DNA of 64,000 bases from Stromatinia cepivora (taxonomy: Eukaryota > Ascomycota > Leotiomycetes > Helotiales > Sclerotiniaceae): contig RCTD01000036.1 of NCBI GenBank assembly GCA_014898415.1, forward strand, positions 186,001 through 250,000. The letters run 5' to 3'. The notes beneath the pieces were generated by a model. It was given only the letters and a program-made list of their open reading frames with translations, had not been told where the DNA came from and did not search any database. Of this stretch, positions 11,572 through 22,450 are shown in pieces (positions within the stretch are counted from its first letter, which is position 1; each line of letters begins with the position of its first letter). A program made the translations under genes and the position numbers.

Positions 11572-12146
11572 GGGGAGGGGGACATGAGACTTATAGGAAA
11601 TAACGGTGTTGGAGTTATAGCCAACTCTTTTCTTGAATGAAGAACGAGAAAATGATAGAGGGTTTCTCAAAGACGGAGACATGCAGACAAATTCAAGCAA
11701 GTCTAGACTTTTTGAGGATATTTAGGAACAAATAAGATGAAGGTTGTAGGTTCGAGGAAACTTGCTGGAGGAATTGGGTTAAACTGCGCATAGATTTCTC
11801 TATGTGTAGTTCGTAGACCGGATAATGAAATATACCACAAATCATGAATTTATTAGACAAATCACTCATTCAATGCAAATCTTCGCATCTCTAGGTACTT
11901 TGATCAAATGAATACTGAGGTTGTGATTGTGGTTGTGGTTGTGGTTGTGGTTCTTGAATTTACTGCTGTAGTTAGATACCGGTAAGTAGAGTACTAGGTA
12001 GGTAGGTAGTTGATTCATATTTTGCATAAAGTTATGCTAACGTTATGCAACACGATCATCAACAACCACCAAAATAATTTTTGCAATATCAAACCTTCGG
12101 ATGTGTTCGAGGGGAAGAATAATATCCACTACCATCCACATAAAAA
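11572..12146. other. Intergenic region between mim1 and oxa1
   Basis: Contains a short GGTTGT microsatellite (11918-11954) and a GTAGGTAGGTAG run near 11997. No gene-like frame. It includes the mim1 3' region and the oxa1 promoter. Confidence 0.45.
11918..11954. repeat. 6-bp microsatellite, GGTTGT
   Basis: About six tandem GGTTGT-type units, one imperfect (GATTGT). Confidence 0.8.
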
Positions 12147-13720
12147 ATGATACCCAGTAGAGGATTGAGGTGTTCTCAACAATCAGTGGCCTTGGGTAGA
12201 CGGCGGATTGAATCATATGGAATTAGACAGGTATTTGATTTCTTCCATAGCGCAACCAAGGACAACTGGAGCTTTACTGATTTCTATAAGTTCTCCTCAA
12301 ATGTACATCGACCATTTAGAAATAATTCACCTATTTCCAATAAAGGCAAAAGCACATTATTTTCGCAGTCAATTACTCAATCTCCCCTCTCAAAAGCCAA
12401 TACTTTGTTACGAAATGCCACCTCCATACGTTTCGCATCAACTGCACCCTCCGCTATACCTCCCGTAAACTCCTCAATCCCCTCAATCGAGACCTCCACA
12501 CCCGAATTTAAACCTACCCCGCTCGATGTCAACGCCGACATTAATCCTGATATCCTCTCCGCGCCCGAACACATTGGGTACCTACACTCTCTGGGTCTGG
12601 ATTATGGATGGGGTCCTACGGCTATCATGGAATGGATGCTGGAGCACATTCATGTCTTGGCCGGAACTCCCTGGTGGGTATCCATCGGTCTCGCAGCTGC
12701 CGCCTGGAGAGTTATACTATTCAAACCTTACCTCGATGCCGCGGAAAATGCATCTCGAATGGCTACTATAAAGGAATTTACTGCTCCAGTGCAGGCGCAG
12801 ATGATGGAAGCGAGAAAGAAAGGAGATTCAGCCGAGATGATGTTGCATAGGGCAGAATTACAGCGAATATATAAACGGGCGGGAATCTCAATGTGGAAAA
12901 GTTTTGTGCCGGCAGTGCAAATATTCATTGGGTACGGAACGTGGAAATTGTTGAGACAGATGTCTGACGTACCTGTTCCGGGGTTACTGGACGGAGGACT
13001 CCTGTGGTTTTACAATTTAAGTATCCCGGATCCTTATTACTTATTACCCTTAGCCACAAGTGCAATCTTGCATTTTGTTTTGAAAGTAAGTTAGGGTCGT
13101 TCTATTCTGTTTCTATCGTTGAGCCCACCTAAAAGTAACCCGTCAAGAATTGAAGAGCTAATTTGAGGCCACTACAGAAAGGTGGAGAAACGGGTGTTAG
13201 TACTCTCACACCCGGTATGTTGTATATAATGCAATGGGGTATGCCTGCGCTCTCCATGATCTTCACATCATTCATGCCTGCCGCTGTTCAATTCTCATTC
13301 CTCGTGTCTTCCTCGATATCCTTCGGCCAAGCCACACTTTTCCGCAGTCCTAAATTCAGAGCATGGGCAAACATGACTCCACTCCCAAATCAGAACCCAT
13401 CACCATCCGAAAACACCCTGAGAATGAGGGAAGTTCCAGTTACCCAGGGAGAGACCACGACTACAAAGAGATATTCATTGGATGGTAGTTTAGGAAATGT
13501 AATGGAAAGGTTTCAGAGCGCCAAGAAAGTCGCAGTGGATTACTCGAAAGAAAGAAGAGCAAAGCAAGATGATTCGTCGGCAAAGGCCAGAGCAGACGCT
13601 TATGAGGAAAGGAGGAGAAGAGAGATAGCCGAAGAAGTCACGCGCCAAAATGAGAGGAGGGCATTGGAAAGAGAGAGGAGAAAGATGGAGAAAGGAAGAA
13701 AAAGGAGTAGAAAAGATTGA
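12147..13720 (+). CDS. oxa1: Mitochondrial inner-membrane insertase Oxa1
   Basis: YidC/Oxa1/Alb3-family insertase, which inserts mitochondrially encoded and some imported proteins into the inner membrane. Exons are 12147-13085 and 13178-13720 around a 92-base intron (GTAAGT...ACAG), giving 493 aa, normal for a fungal Oxa1. The N-terminus is rich in Arg and Ser and lacks acidic residues (presequence). The core starts near EHIGYLHSLGLDYGWGPTAI, followed by TM1 (WWVSIGLAAAAWRVILF), the matrix hairpin with KEFTAPVQAQMMEARKKGD, then further TMs including WFYNLSIPDPYYLLPL and MQWGMPALSMIFTSFMPA. The second exon opens KGGETGVSTLTPG, a conserved Oxa1 block. The last ~80 residues are highly charged and basic (RRREIAEEV... 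RKRSRKD), as expected of the ribosome-binding tail. Confidence 0.95.
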
Positions 13721-16700
13721 ACGAGGGCAGCGGATCGAACAATGACTATGCACTTGTAAGTTGGTGGCGGAAGATAGATGATGGATACGTTCAATGTAAA
13801 TTATATTACAATTTTTTCAGGATCGAGACTGAGGAGACTTTTCTCTGGTATAGCGGTGTCTGTGTTTGTATACAACAATGACTTTTGTCGAGTATCAAAG
13901 ACAAGAGATAGGTACAGATTATTCTTGGATTTGTATATACATCAGAATATATATCCATATATATATCAAACTCCAAAGACAGGTTCTGCTTGGGAGCTTA
14001 ACGTTAACCAGATTCCCCATTCCGATATATTGTTTGTGGTGCCGAGAACGAGACGCGAGGTTACACTTTTTATATTTTCATTCAAAGCTTTTTTATAACT
14101 AGCAGCAACTTCCCATTCTCTGTAGTTCTATATCAGATGCGTTAGTTGCGCACTGTTTACATGCATCAGATAAGATTTAAGTAAAGGTTTAAATTTGTGG
14201 ATACGAGATGCCCAATACATCACTGCTTACTGTTCAAAGCATTTGCCTGGTTCAACTAATTTATGCCAAAAGTCTTTCTCTTTGTTTTGATAGGAGTTAG
14301 GATTATTTCAGCTCAGAGTCTCGGATGAGAACTGTTGAATTTGAATAGGGTTATATAAATCGGTGAAGAAATGTTGTGGAATAGGGGTATTGGGTCGTGA
14401 GTGGTTGAGCCTTGAATGATGAATATCGAGTGAGATGAGATATCCAGTAGGGAAGAGGTGTTCAGGATGAATATGATTAAGATGGGTAACGATTTTTTAC
14501 TGGTGCATATCATATTTGTATTTGGGAGATGTATGCGAGATGCCTTTGTAAGACTTACATCTCCGATTTTTGATTTTGGGGAGTTAGCCTGCGAGGTGAG
14601 TTGGGCGATGATTATCTCGTGTGGTTTTGCGCTGTTTGGTGAATAGAAAAGGGAGGATCGTTCTAACATGACTTCAAAGTTCTGGACTGGTTGAAGGGGA
14701 CAACAGAGTTTAGGTCATATGCAGTTCCCCGGGTTGTTATCTAAGGGGTAATAATGGTAGGGATTAAATGGTGTTGCAACAGACCTGTACTAACAATAAC
14801 AACCTCATATTATGAGCCGGAGGGCACCATTCACATTACTCTTTGAAGAAGATTTGATCATGAGAATGACGCATGATTACATTTAGCACTGGTAGAAGCA
14901 TGTGGTAATTCAATAGTAAACAGTAAACGTATTTATGCCTCTCATTTAATGTTCTCCTCCAGGGTGTAGAAAGCAGCGATAGCGACCATACTTGCCTTGT
15001 GCTTGGTGATTACTAAATCTACAGATGCCGCAGTCTCGAGCTCCTTTTTTCACTTTCTTCTTGGCCCAAGGAGAAGAAGAAGAAGTCCAACTTCAAAGAT
15101 TAAAGAGGCTATGAGATATCATTGTTCGAAAGAGAGTATAGATTGGACAAGGTTAGGGGGAGTTTGGACAAGGTTAGGGGGAGTTTGGACAAGGTTAGGG
15201 GGAGTTTGGACAAGGTTAGGGGGAGTTTGGACAAGGTTAGGGGGAGTTTGGACAAGGTTAGGGGGAGTTTGGACAAGGTTAGGGGGAGTTTGAAAAGGCT
15301 TTGTAGATGCTCACATACACCCGGAGGAAACATTACTGAAGTAGATAAGAGCCCAGCATATAGATGTTTGAGATTAGTTACTATGAGAGGCGGATGAGGT
15401 CTACAATGTGCAGATACTGTGAAGCTGGGGACAGCGTTTTGACTGTTTTTGTCCTCATCCCATTTATCTTCTGTGCTTCGTCACCGGATTTCATTGTATG
15501 CTATTCTAATAGTGGCATTCTCCTACATCTTCTCTGGTCGAGGAGGGGGACAGGTTGAATATTCTGAAATGCCTAAACTCCCAACCTCGGTGCGGAGCGT
15601 ATGGAGTTAACGTGAAGCGAGCTCTTGTAAACGGAAGTTTCATGTTGTACATTCATTGGAAATCTTTTTGCTTTATCTTCAACCAAATCGTGAAACGAAG
15701 TATGATGCTAAACTTCCGTCGTTCATGGCCGTCAAGAGATTATTTCTCGAGGTGTGAGAACCAGTGGGAGTCCGTAATGTTTTGTATTCTTTTTTCGACT
15801 ATAATACTAATTTGTATTTCTGATGCGGAGCACCACTGATTACAATTACTACATTTTGAATTCCTAGGAACTCTGTGAATTTCCAATGCTACGCTTGCAG
15901 ATAAAATCTAGTGGCTCCTCAATACCGTCAATTCGGGTGGAGGGTTAGCGCAGGATGTGATTCAACAACATTGATTTCTAGTACGAGTATCGATCTCTGA
16001 TAGGAAGATCTGTTGACGATCCAAGACCCAAGGGGGCGATTGTAATTATTTACTGAATTTTCAATCTAATTGTGGATTCTTAGTTGATAACAAATCATGA
16101 CTGAGTATGAAACTTTTATACGTAGTACAACGATGATTTATGCCACTCACAGATAGCTGAGCCGACCCTTGAGTTTCGTGTAACCTTGGATGAGACAAAA
16201 TCTTTCTCCTCTTTAACCTATTTCAAAATAGCAACATCCATTGGGCCAACAATCGAAATCTTGTTCCAATGGCAAATTCGGATTATACGAGCACAAAAAC
16301 AGCTTAGAACCGGTTGTTGAGATTTGCTGCGAGCTTCCAATTCATTTGCCTCTTTAATAATATTTGGACGAGCTAGGCGATGTGGACCTTTCCGGCCTCC
16401 AGAGAATAGAAGAGCTGGTACCAGGAGGTCGGGAAGTTAATGCTTGTGTTTACAAGGTGAGCAAAGTACATTTAATCTCCGTTTTGGTTTTATGTCAACT
16501 TTTCAGTGGGCCCACTAGTTGTTGTGGGGAGGCTCCGAGCCGTTTTAAGACATTTCGCCCGCTCTGCACGCTCTAGTACAAAATAATGCATGGAAAATTT
16601 GCGATATTTTTCTAGAAGCTCTAAGGAGCAAATCTGGAAGCCAGTCAACCAACACTAGACGTTGTCAGATTATCTCCCAGAGCTTCAATTGCCTTACAGA

Positions 16701-16974
16701 ATGAGTAATGAAGCCCGAACAGGCTAAATATGTGCCACGAACTACTGGCAACTTTCCCATGTTTCAATCTCACATACGAGTTTTTTTTTGAAGAGGTGGT
16801 CCGAATATTGAATGAGCTACACGTGCGGCCAGAGAGTATAAAAACACTTTCCTATATAGGTTTGGAAAAAAGAACAGAAGTGGAGTAAACTAACCAGTAC
16901 TTTCTGCTAATTCCACTTTTTAAACAAATGATCAACACAAAAAATCGTTGAAAATCCATTAAAATGTTCGTTTA
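13721..16974. other. Gene-poor euchromatic flank of the AT-rich block
   Basis: Over 3 kb with only short frames (all under about 120 codons) and no recognised domain. The frame at 16364-16576 is not family-assignable. A 21-bp minisatellite lies at 15143-15291. AT content rises abruptly after about 16.97 kb. Confidence 0.5.
15143..15291. repeat. 21-bp minisatellite, seven copies
   Basis: Seven near-perfect copies of a 21-bp unit containing GGACAAGGTTAGGGGGAGTT. Because the period is a multiple of three, several frames stay open through it (WTRLGGV and LDKVRGS on +, KLPLTLS on -). The resulting open frames of 75-98 codons are therefore probably artefacts of the repeat. Confidence 0.95.
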
Positions 16975-17000
16975 TATTCGCTTCACCTTGTAAACTTTAC

Positions 17001-17060
17001 TACAGTAGAATCTAATTATAAGAGATCGAAGAATTCGATCAATCGAATCTCATATAAAGA
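17001..17060. mobile_element. Possible pogo/Tc1-mariner-type terminal repeat remnant
   Basis: A TA dinucleotide (17001-17002) is followed by CAGTAGAATCTAATTATAAG, which resembles a mutated pogo/Fot1-type end (CAGTAGAA...TTATAA). It lies exactly at the composition boundary. No matching opposite end was found, so this is a weak call. Confidence 0.3.
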
Positions 17061-17313
17061 GGAATCCCGTATATTCATATAAAGTTTTAAGGCATCTACA
17101 AAATTTGTATAATTAATCTTAAATTTTAACCCCACTTTAGTCCCAATCCTACAAAAATCATTATATAATTAACGAAACTATTATACAATAGATCAACATT
17201 TGAATCTCTCTTTATTAAATTTTATTCCTGATTGAAAAATTTATATAAAACTTAATAAAATCAATATTATAATCTCTTATAGATAGAAAATATAAGAATT
17301 ATAAATAATAAAG

Positions 17314-17527
17314 TATAAGAGTTATAAATAACAAAGAATCAATTAGTCTCAATTTGGCCGTAAAACTTTTCATTGTTCATTTTATAAAGAGAATCATTCT
17401 TTTTTTTAAATTTAATCAATAAGTAATATTGGAACAATAATCTTTATTATTAATATATTCTATAAAAAGAGTTTTTTTAAATCCTGAAATAATAAAATAG
17501 TATATTGTTATTTTTATATATAGATTT
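17314..17527 (-). mobile_element. Element G1 3' LTR, distal part
   Basis: Similar over its length to 54478-54718 and to the reverse complement of about 62362-62630. It is interrupted after the GATTT at 17523-17527 by element S and resumes at 24235. It contains the LTR's TATATATAAAAA-like segment on the minus strand. Confidence 0.7.
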
Positions 17528-17605
17528 TGTTACATGTAGTTCTATCTTTCGATCTGTAGCTTTTAATTCTAAGAGATACTCAAGTTATTCGGCCGTTGTA
17601 TTATA
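17528..17605 (+). repeat. Element S 5' LTR (78 bp)
   Basis: Aligns without gaps to 24157-24234; the differences seen are C/T and G/A transitions. Confidence 0.8.
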
Positions 17606-17897
17606 TTATTAAAAGCTTCTCGAAATAAGAAATCGAGTAATATACGCATACACTTAAGCTTATATACATTCTGCAAATTTTAGACATACATTTATACTTT
17701 TATCTATATATATATACTTATAATATAATTTATGAAATTATTTTCTCTTTATTAAAACTCTTTCTAAAAGAATCCTTTATAATCTTTTGAAAGTATTCAT
17801 ATTTGAATGATATTCTTTTCGATTTTATTTCACTTTTTAGCAATAGAATCAATTAATTCTGTAATCAATGAATTAAAAATCGAAATGATATAATAAT
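17606..17897. other. Element S leader, 5' of nested Copia
   Basis: AT-rich leader between the short LTR and the Copia insertion. The primer-binding site expected right after the LTR is not recognisable, probably because of mutation. Confidence 0.5.
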
Positions 17898-18425
17898 ATT
17901 ATAAGAATTTCTAATAAGTTTATTAAATCACTTAATAATATTAACCGAACCGATGGTTATATGATCACATGATATATTAATAATATAATTTAATATTATT
18001 AAATTTTATTATTATATGAAATTTCGATCATATATCATACTAGAATGATTTATAATGGAATAGAATGTGATGGAAGCGTATAGAACTTTCTTATTTCTAA
18101 GGTTAAATATTATTGGTTACTATTTCATTTCATTATATAAAATGATTCTATAAGATTCGATTTAAATCGATCTTATTTATAATCATAGAATATTATAGAA
18201 TTTCATAGAATCTTATCAAATACTATAAATAAGAAGATTTTCTTCAAAGAATTCTTCTGAAAAACAAGCAAAATAAATTCAATATTCAATACACTCATAT
18301 TTTGACTTCAACCATTATATATTCGATCACTCTTTTAAGCTATATAACTAAGTCTTCCACTATAATAATAGTGAATAATATTATTATTGTATCATTCATT
18401 ATTATTAACCAATCAACCTCCTCCA
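17898..18425 (+). repeat. Element D 5' LTR (528 bp)
   Basis: Identical to the 3' LTR over most of its length by eye. The first three bases read ATT where the 3' LTR has TGT. Confidence 0.85.
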
Positions 18426-18428
18426 AGA

Positions 18429-18443
18429 GGTTATGAGCCCGGC
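18429..18443 (+). promoter_or_regulatory. Candidate primer-binding site for half-molecule initiator tRNA-Met
   Basis: GGTTATGAGCCCGGC lies three bases after the 5' LTR. Its first 12 bases are the reverse complement of GGGCTCATAACC, the anticodon arm (CAU) of fungal initiator tRNA-Met. Priming from an internal tRNA cut in the anticodon loop is established for Drosophila copia and yeast Ty5. The tRNA sequence is from memory and should be compared with this genome. Confidence 0.65.
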
Positions 18444-18905
18444 TAGTTAAATAACTAGCTTAAAAAGGGTATTGGCTTGATTTAAAGCTATAATATTATA
18501 GCTATTAAGCCGTCGAATATAATTATATCAATATAATATCGATATTATATTGAAATACCATCGAAAATAAACCCTGAGGCCTGCGTCCCTGAAGCTAAAC
18601 CTAATTGAGCGAATAAAATTAGGTCCCTAGACGATATATTTAAGCTATACGCTACCCATAGCGGGTGATATATCAATTCCTTCATACCAAGGTGCCCTAG
18701 CTTGATTAGGCTTTATTTTATACAGTTTAAAATAAAGATCTAATTTAAGAGGTGGCTGGTTTATAATTTTTAATCGAATTAATTTCGATATCAATTCGAA
18801 TCATAATCGAAATTCATTCAAAATTTTAATACTAAATTCATAAAAATTAGTATTAATTTTATATCAGATTAAAAGTCCATATAGCTTATATATAAAGGCT
18901 TAAAA

Positions 18906-21900
18906 ATGGCTTCCGGTATAAATTTTAAAGGAGAACCCTTGAAAGGGAGGTCCAATTATATTGAATGGATAAATAAGGCTAAATTATACCTTGAAATTAA
19001 TGGTTTTATGCCTTATATCGATGGTTCCGAAACTCCTCCAAATAAATCATTATATATTAATGAAAAAGGAGAACCTTATAGCCCTGAATTAGCTATTAGA
19101 TTTAATGAAAGAACCTCTGAATATCTTCGAAATGAAAAAAGAGCTTTAGGAGCTATTAAATCTATAATTAGCTTCGAATTAGTCGAAAGATTTAAAGATA
19201 AAAATTCGGCTAAAACCCTTTGGGAATCTATTAATAAAATATTTGGAGAATCATCCTTAGAATTAATGGGGAGATATCTAAATAAATTAATAGAATCTAA
19301 TTATAATAGTTCTGATGGAATGGATGAATATACTAATTCTATCCAATCATCATATAACTATTTAAAATCGATGAAATACGAAATTCCGAAGGCCTTTATT
19401 GCATGGTTCCTTTTTAGAGGCCTACCTAGTTCATTCGATGGTTTTGCCTCTCGAAAATACGAAGAATTAGCTAAAGAATTAGCTAATAATAATAATATTG
19501 ATTTAGATAATTTATTTTCTGAATTAATATCCGAAGAGGCTAGAATGAAATCTAATATAGACCTCAACGCAAATAAGGCTAGTTTTAAAAATAATAAAAC
19601 TCCTTATTGTAGTCATTGCCGGAAGAAGGGTCATTTAGAATCTAAATGCTTTATTAAATACCCTGAATTAAAGAATAATAAGGGTAATAATAATAAGCAA
19701 TCCAATTCTGATTCGAATAATAATTCGAATAAAAAGAACCCTCTTTCAAACAAGCAATTAATGACTGTAAATCATAATATTCGACTAGCTAATTCAGTCA
19801 ATATTTCGAAATACAAATTCATATTAGATTCAGGAGCTACAGAACATTATTGCCCTAATAAGGAATGGTTTATTAATTATAAACCATTGAAAAATCAATA
19901 TATCACTATAGCCAATGGTGAAAATACTTCAATCGAAGGAATAGGTGATATTCCAATTATTATTAATAATAATTCAGAAGTTATTATTCAAGGGGTATAT
20001 TATATACCAAAATTAGCTACAACTATAATTAGCTCAAATAAAATAGCTACTAAGGGCTGGGCTAGTCATATTATACCACCAGGAAATAAAATCAATCTAA
20101 TCCATAAAAGGTATAATATTAAAATTACAGCTCCCTGGGTCAATAATGCTTATTATTTAGATTTTAAAATAAATTCTAAATATATCAAAAGCATTGAAAA
20201 TAACTCTGAATCTGAAAAAACAGAGCTATTAGCCAATAAAATCGATTTAAACCTAATGTACAAAAGATTAGATCACATTAATAAGGACCGTTTAATTAAA
20301 TCCTTGAATATTAAATCAGAAAATAATATATCTGATTTAAATATATGCGAATCAGGCAAATTCGGCAAATTCCATCAAATAATAAGTCGAAAACCCTCTG
20401 ATATTCCCGATATATCGAATAAATTCGAAAAATTCAGTCTAGATATTCAAGGGAATTTAAAATATTCCGATGAATATAAAAATCAGGATTTAAATATTTT
20501 AGAAGAAGAAAGCCCTGATTTCGAACTTATTAATACTATAAATAAAGAAGAAGAAAATTCAACTTCAATTATAGTACAAAACCCAATTCCCGAAGAGAGA
20601 ATAGTCGAATCAGAACGCTCAAATAATGAAATCGAGGAAGGAACCCCTAAAAAACCTGAAATTCGAACCTCTAAACGAATTAGAGGGCTAAAACCTGAAA
20701 ATAAAGGACTTTCATATGATCATAATGGAGTATCATATTATGGCCTAGCTCTTTCTGGATATTTTAATTCGATTAATAAGGGGGTACAATTCGAAATCGA
20801 CGATGAAAATTCGAAAAACCTTCAATTAACTTTCGATACTCAGCTTAAAAATAATAATAAAATTATTATTAAAAAGCCTGATCATATATTAATCGAACCA
20901 AAATCCTATAAAGAAGCAATTAGCTCACCGAATAAAGAATATTGGCTAAAAGCTATGGATTATGAAATAAATATCTTTGAATTGAATAAAACCTGGGATA
21001 TTATTAATAATCCTAATAATAATAAAACCCTTAAAACTAGATGGGTTTATAAAATAAAGGATTTAGGCGATTTTATTGAATTCAAAGCTAGATTCGTTGC
21101 TAAAGGCTTTGAGCAATTATATGGCCTAGATTATATTGATACTCATACATCAATGGTTAAATCAATGGTCTGGAAATTATTATTCGTATTAGCCCTTCAA
21201 AATGATTGGTTAATTCATAAAATCGATATAGTATTAGCCTTTGCTCAGGGTGATATCGATACACCTCTAATATTAAAACCCCCTGAAGATTTTAATGAAT
21301 TAAATAATAAAGCTTTAAAATTAAATAAAGTATTATACGGTTTAAAACAATCAACCCGAATTTGGTATTATACCTTAAAAACCGTTCTAAACAAATTAGA
21401 TTTTTATAATCTAATTACTGAAGAATGTATTTTTATTAATAAAAATAAAAATATCATTCTCAGTATATATATCGATGATATAGCTATTATAGCTCCAAAT
21501 CAAAAGGTTATTAATGAATTTATTAATAATCTTAAAAAGCATTTCGATTTAAAAGATCTAGGGCCTATAAAAGATTATCTAGGCATTCAAATCGAAAGAA
21601 ATACAAATAATTTAAAACTACATCAATCAGAATATACCAAAAAGGTATTAGCTAGATTTGGAATATTAGAATCACACCCTGTTTCCACTTCAATGGATCC
21701 AAAAATAAAACTTTATTATAATAAAGAAAAAGCTAATAATAATGATATAAAATTATATCAAGAAATTATTGGTTCTTTATTATATTTATCACTTGGAACT
21801 AAATTAGATATAACTTTTCACGTCAGTAGATTAGCCAGTTTTTCGTCTAATCCTAGCCCTATATATATTCAAGCCGTTAAAAGAATACTAAAATATTTAA

Positions 21901-22067
21901 AGGGTATTATTAATAAAGGGGTTAATTATAAACGCAATAATAATGACCCTTATATTAAAGGTTATTGTGATTCAGATTATGGGGGTGAAATTAATACATA
22001 TAAATCAACTAATGGATATGTATTTATATTAGCCGAAGGACCTATTAGCTGGAAATCTAAGCTATAA
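18906..22067 (+). CDS. Copia Gag-Pol polyprotein lacking the integrase core
   Basis: A 1053-codon frame from ATG 18906. Order: Gag (UBN2-like, from FKGEPLKGRSNYIEWINKA), zinc knuckle CSHCRKKGHLESKC (235-248), aspartic protease DSGATEH (308-314), and the GAG-pre-integrase region (RLDHINKDR, His about 457; C...C partly preserved). The first integrase catalytic Asp (LDIQG, 513) is present, but the frame then passes directly into an acidic linker, so the rest of the DDE core, roughly 400 residues of a normal Copia polyprotein, is absent. Reverse transcriptase starts near 664 (EPKSYKEAI), with YIDD at 855-858. RNase H includes GYCDSDYGG (1019-1027) and stops at TAA 22065-22067, where homologues have Gln (WKSKLQS). 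Beyond the stop the same frame stays open to 22415. Confidence 0.9.
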   Translation: MASGINFKGEPLKGRSNYIEWINKAKLYLEINGFMPYIDGSETPPNKSLYINEKGEPYSPELAIRFNERTSEYLRNEKRALGAIKSIISFELVERFKDKNSAKTLWESINKIFGESSLELMGRYLNKLIESNYNSSDGMDEYTNSIQSSYNYLKSMKYEIPKAFIAWFLFRGLPSSFDGFASRKYEELAKELANNNNIDLDNLFSELISEEARMKSNIDLNANKASFKNNKTPYCSHCRKKGHLESKCFIKYPELKNNKGNNNKQSNSDSNNNSNKKNPLSNKQLMTVNHNIRLANSVNISKYKFILDSGATEHYCPNKEWFINYKPLKNQYITIANGENTSIEGIGDIPIIINNNSEVIIQGVYYIPKLATTIISSNKIATKGWASHIIPPGNKINLIHKRYNIKITAPWVNNAYYLDFKINSKYIKSIENNSESEKTELLANKIDLNLMYKRLDHINKDRLIKSLNIKSENNISDLNICESGKFGKFHQIISRKPSDIPDISNKFEKFSLDIQGNLKYSDEYKNQDLNILEEESPDFELINTINKEEENSTSIIVQNPIPEERIVESERSNNEIEEGTPKKPEIRTSKRIRGLKPENKGLSYDHNGVSYYGLALSGYFNSINKGVQFEIDDENSKNLQLTFDTQLKNNNKIIIKKPDHILIEPKSYKEAISSPNKEYWLKAMDYEINIFELNKTWDIINNPNNNKTLKTRWVYKIKDLGDFIEFKARFVAKGFEQLYGLDYIDTHTSMVKSMVWKLLFVLALQNDWLIHKIDIVLAFAQGDIDTPLILKPPEDFNELNNKALKLNKVLYGLKQSTRIWYYTLKTVLNKLDFYNLITEECIFINKNKNIILSIYIDDIAIIAPNQKVINEFINNLKKHFDLKDLGPIKDYLGIQIERNTNNLKLHQSEYTKKVLARFGILESHPVSTSMDPKIKLYYNKEKANNNDIKLYQEIIGSLLYLSLGTKLDITFHVSRLASFSSNPSPIYIQAVKRILKYLKGIINKGVNYKRNNNDPYIKGYCDSDYGGEINTYKSTNGYVFILAEGPISWKSKL

Positions 22068-22415
22068 TCGGTTGTAGCCCAATCAATTTCAGAAGTTGAA
22101 TTTATAGTTATTAATATAGCAGCTAAAGAGGCTATATATATTAAAAAGCTATTAATAGAACTAAATCTATATAAACAAGATAAATTTCCATTATATATAG
22201 ATAACCAAACTACATTAGCTCTTACTAAAAACCCTATTTTTCATGAAAGAAGCAAGTATATTATAATACAGTTTTATTATATTAGAGATATTATAAATTC
22301 AGGCGATCTAGATCTGATTTATATATCAATTAATGACCAAAAAGTCGATGGCCTTACTAAGCCATTAGCTCGAATTAAATTAATTGAATTTTTAAAACAG
22401 ATTAATTTATATTGA
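22068..22415 (+). pseudogene. C-terminal part of Copia RNase H after an in-frame stop
   Basis: In the same frame as the upstream polyprotein, 115 more codons encode the expected end of Copia RNase H (SVVAQSISEVEF, then YIDNQTTLALTKN and VDGLTKPLARIK), ending with TGA at 22413-22415. The separating TAA is consistent with a CAA-to-TAA change in a CpA context, the preferred RIP target. A single substitution therefore splits the frame. Confidence 0.85.
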
Positions 22416-22450
22416 TATTATTAAAATATTTAATATACTTATTAAGGAAG

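Noticed and set aside
13778..14669. Several 60-118-codon frames downstream of oxa1
   Set aside because: No recognisable domain, overlapping on both strands, and AT-rich sequence; treated as chance.
14997..15397. Heptad-repeat proteins (WTRLGGV, LDKVRGS, KLPLTLS) on both strands
   Set aside because: Created by a 21-bp minisatellite; no convincing start, flanking domain or splice structure.
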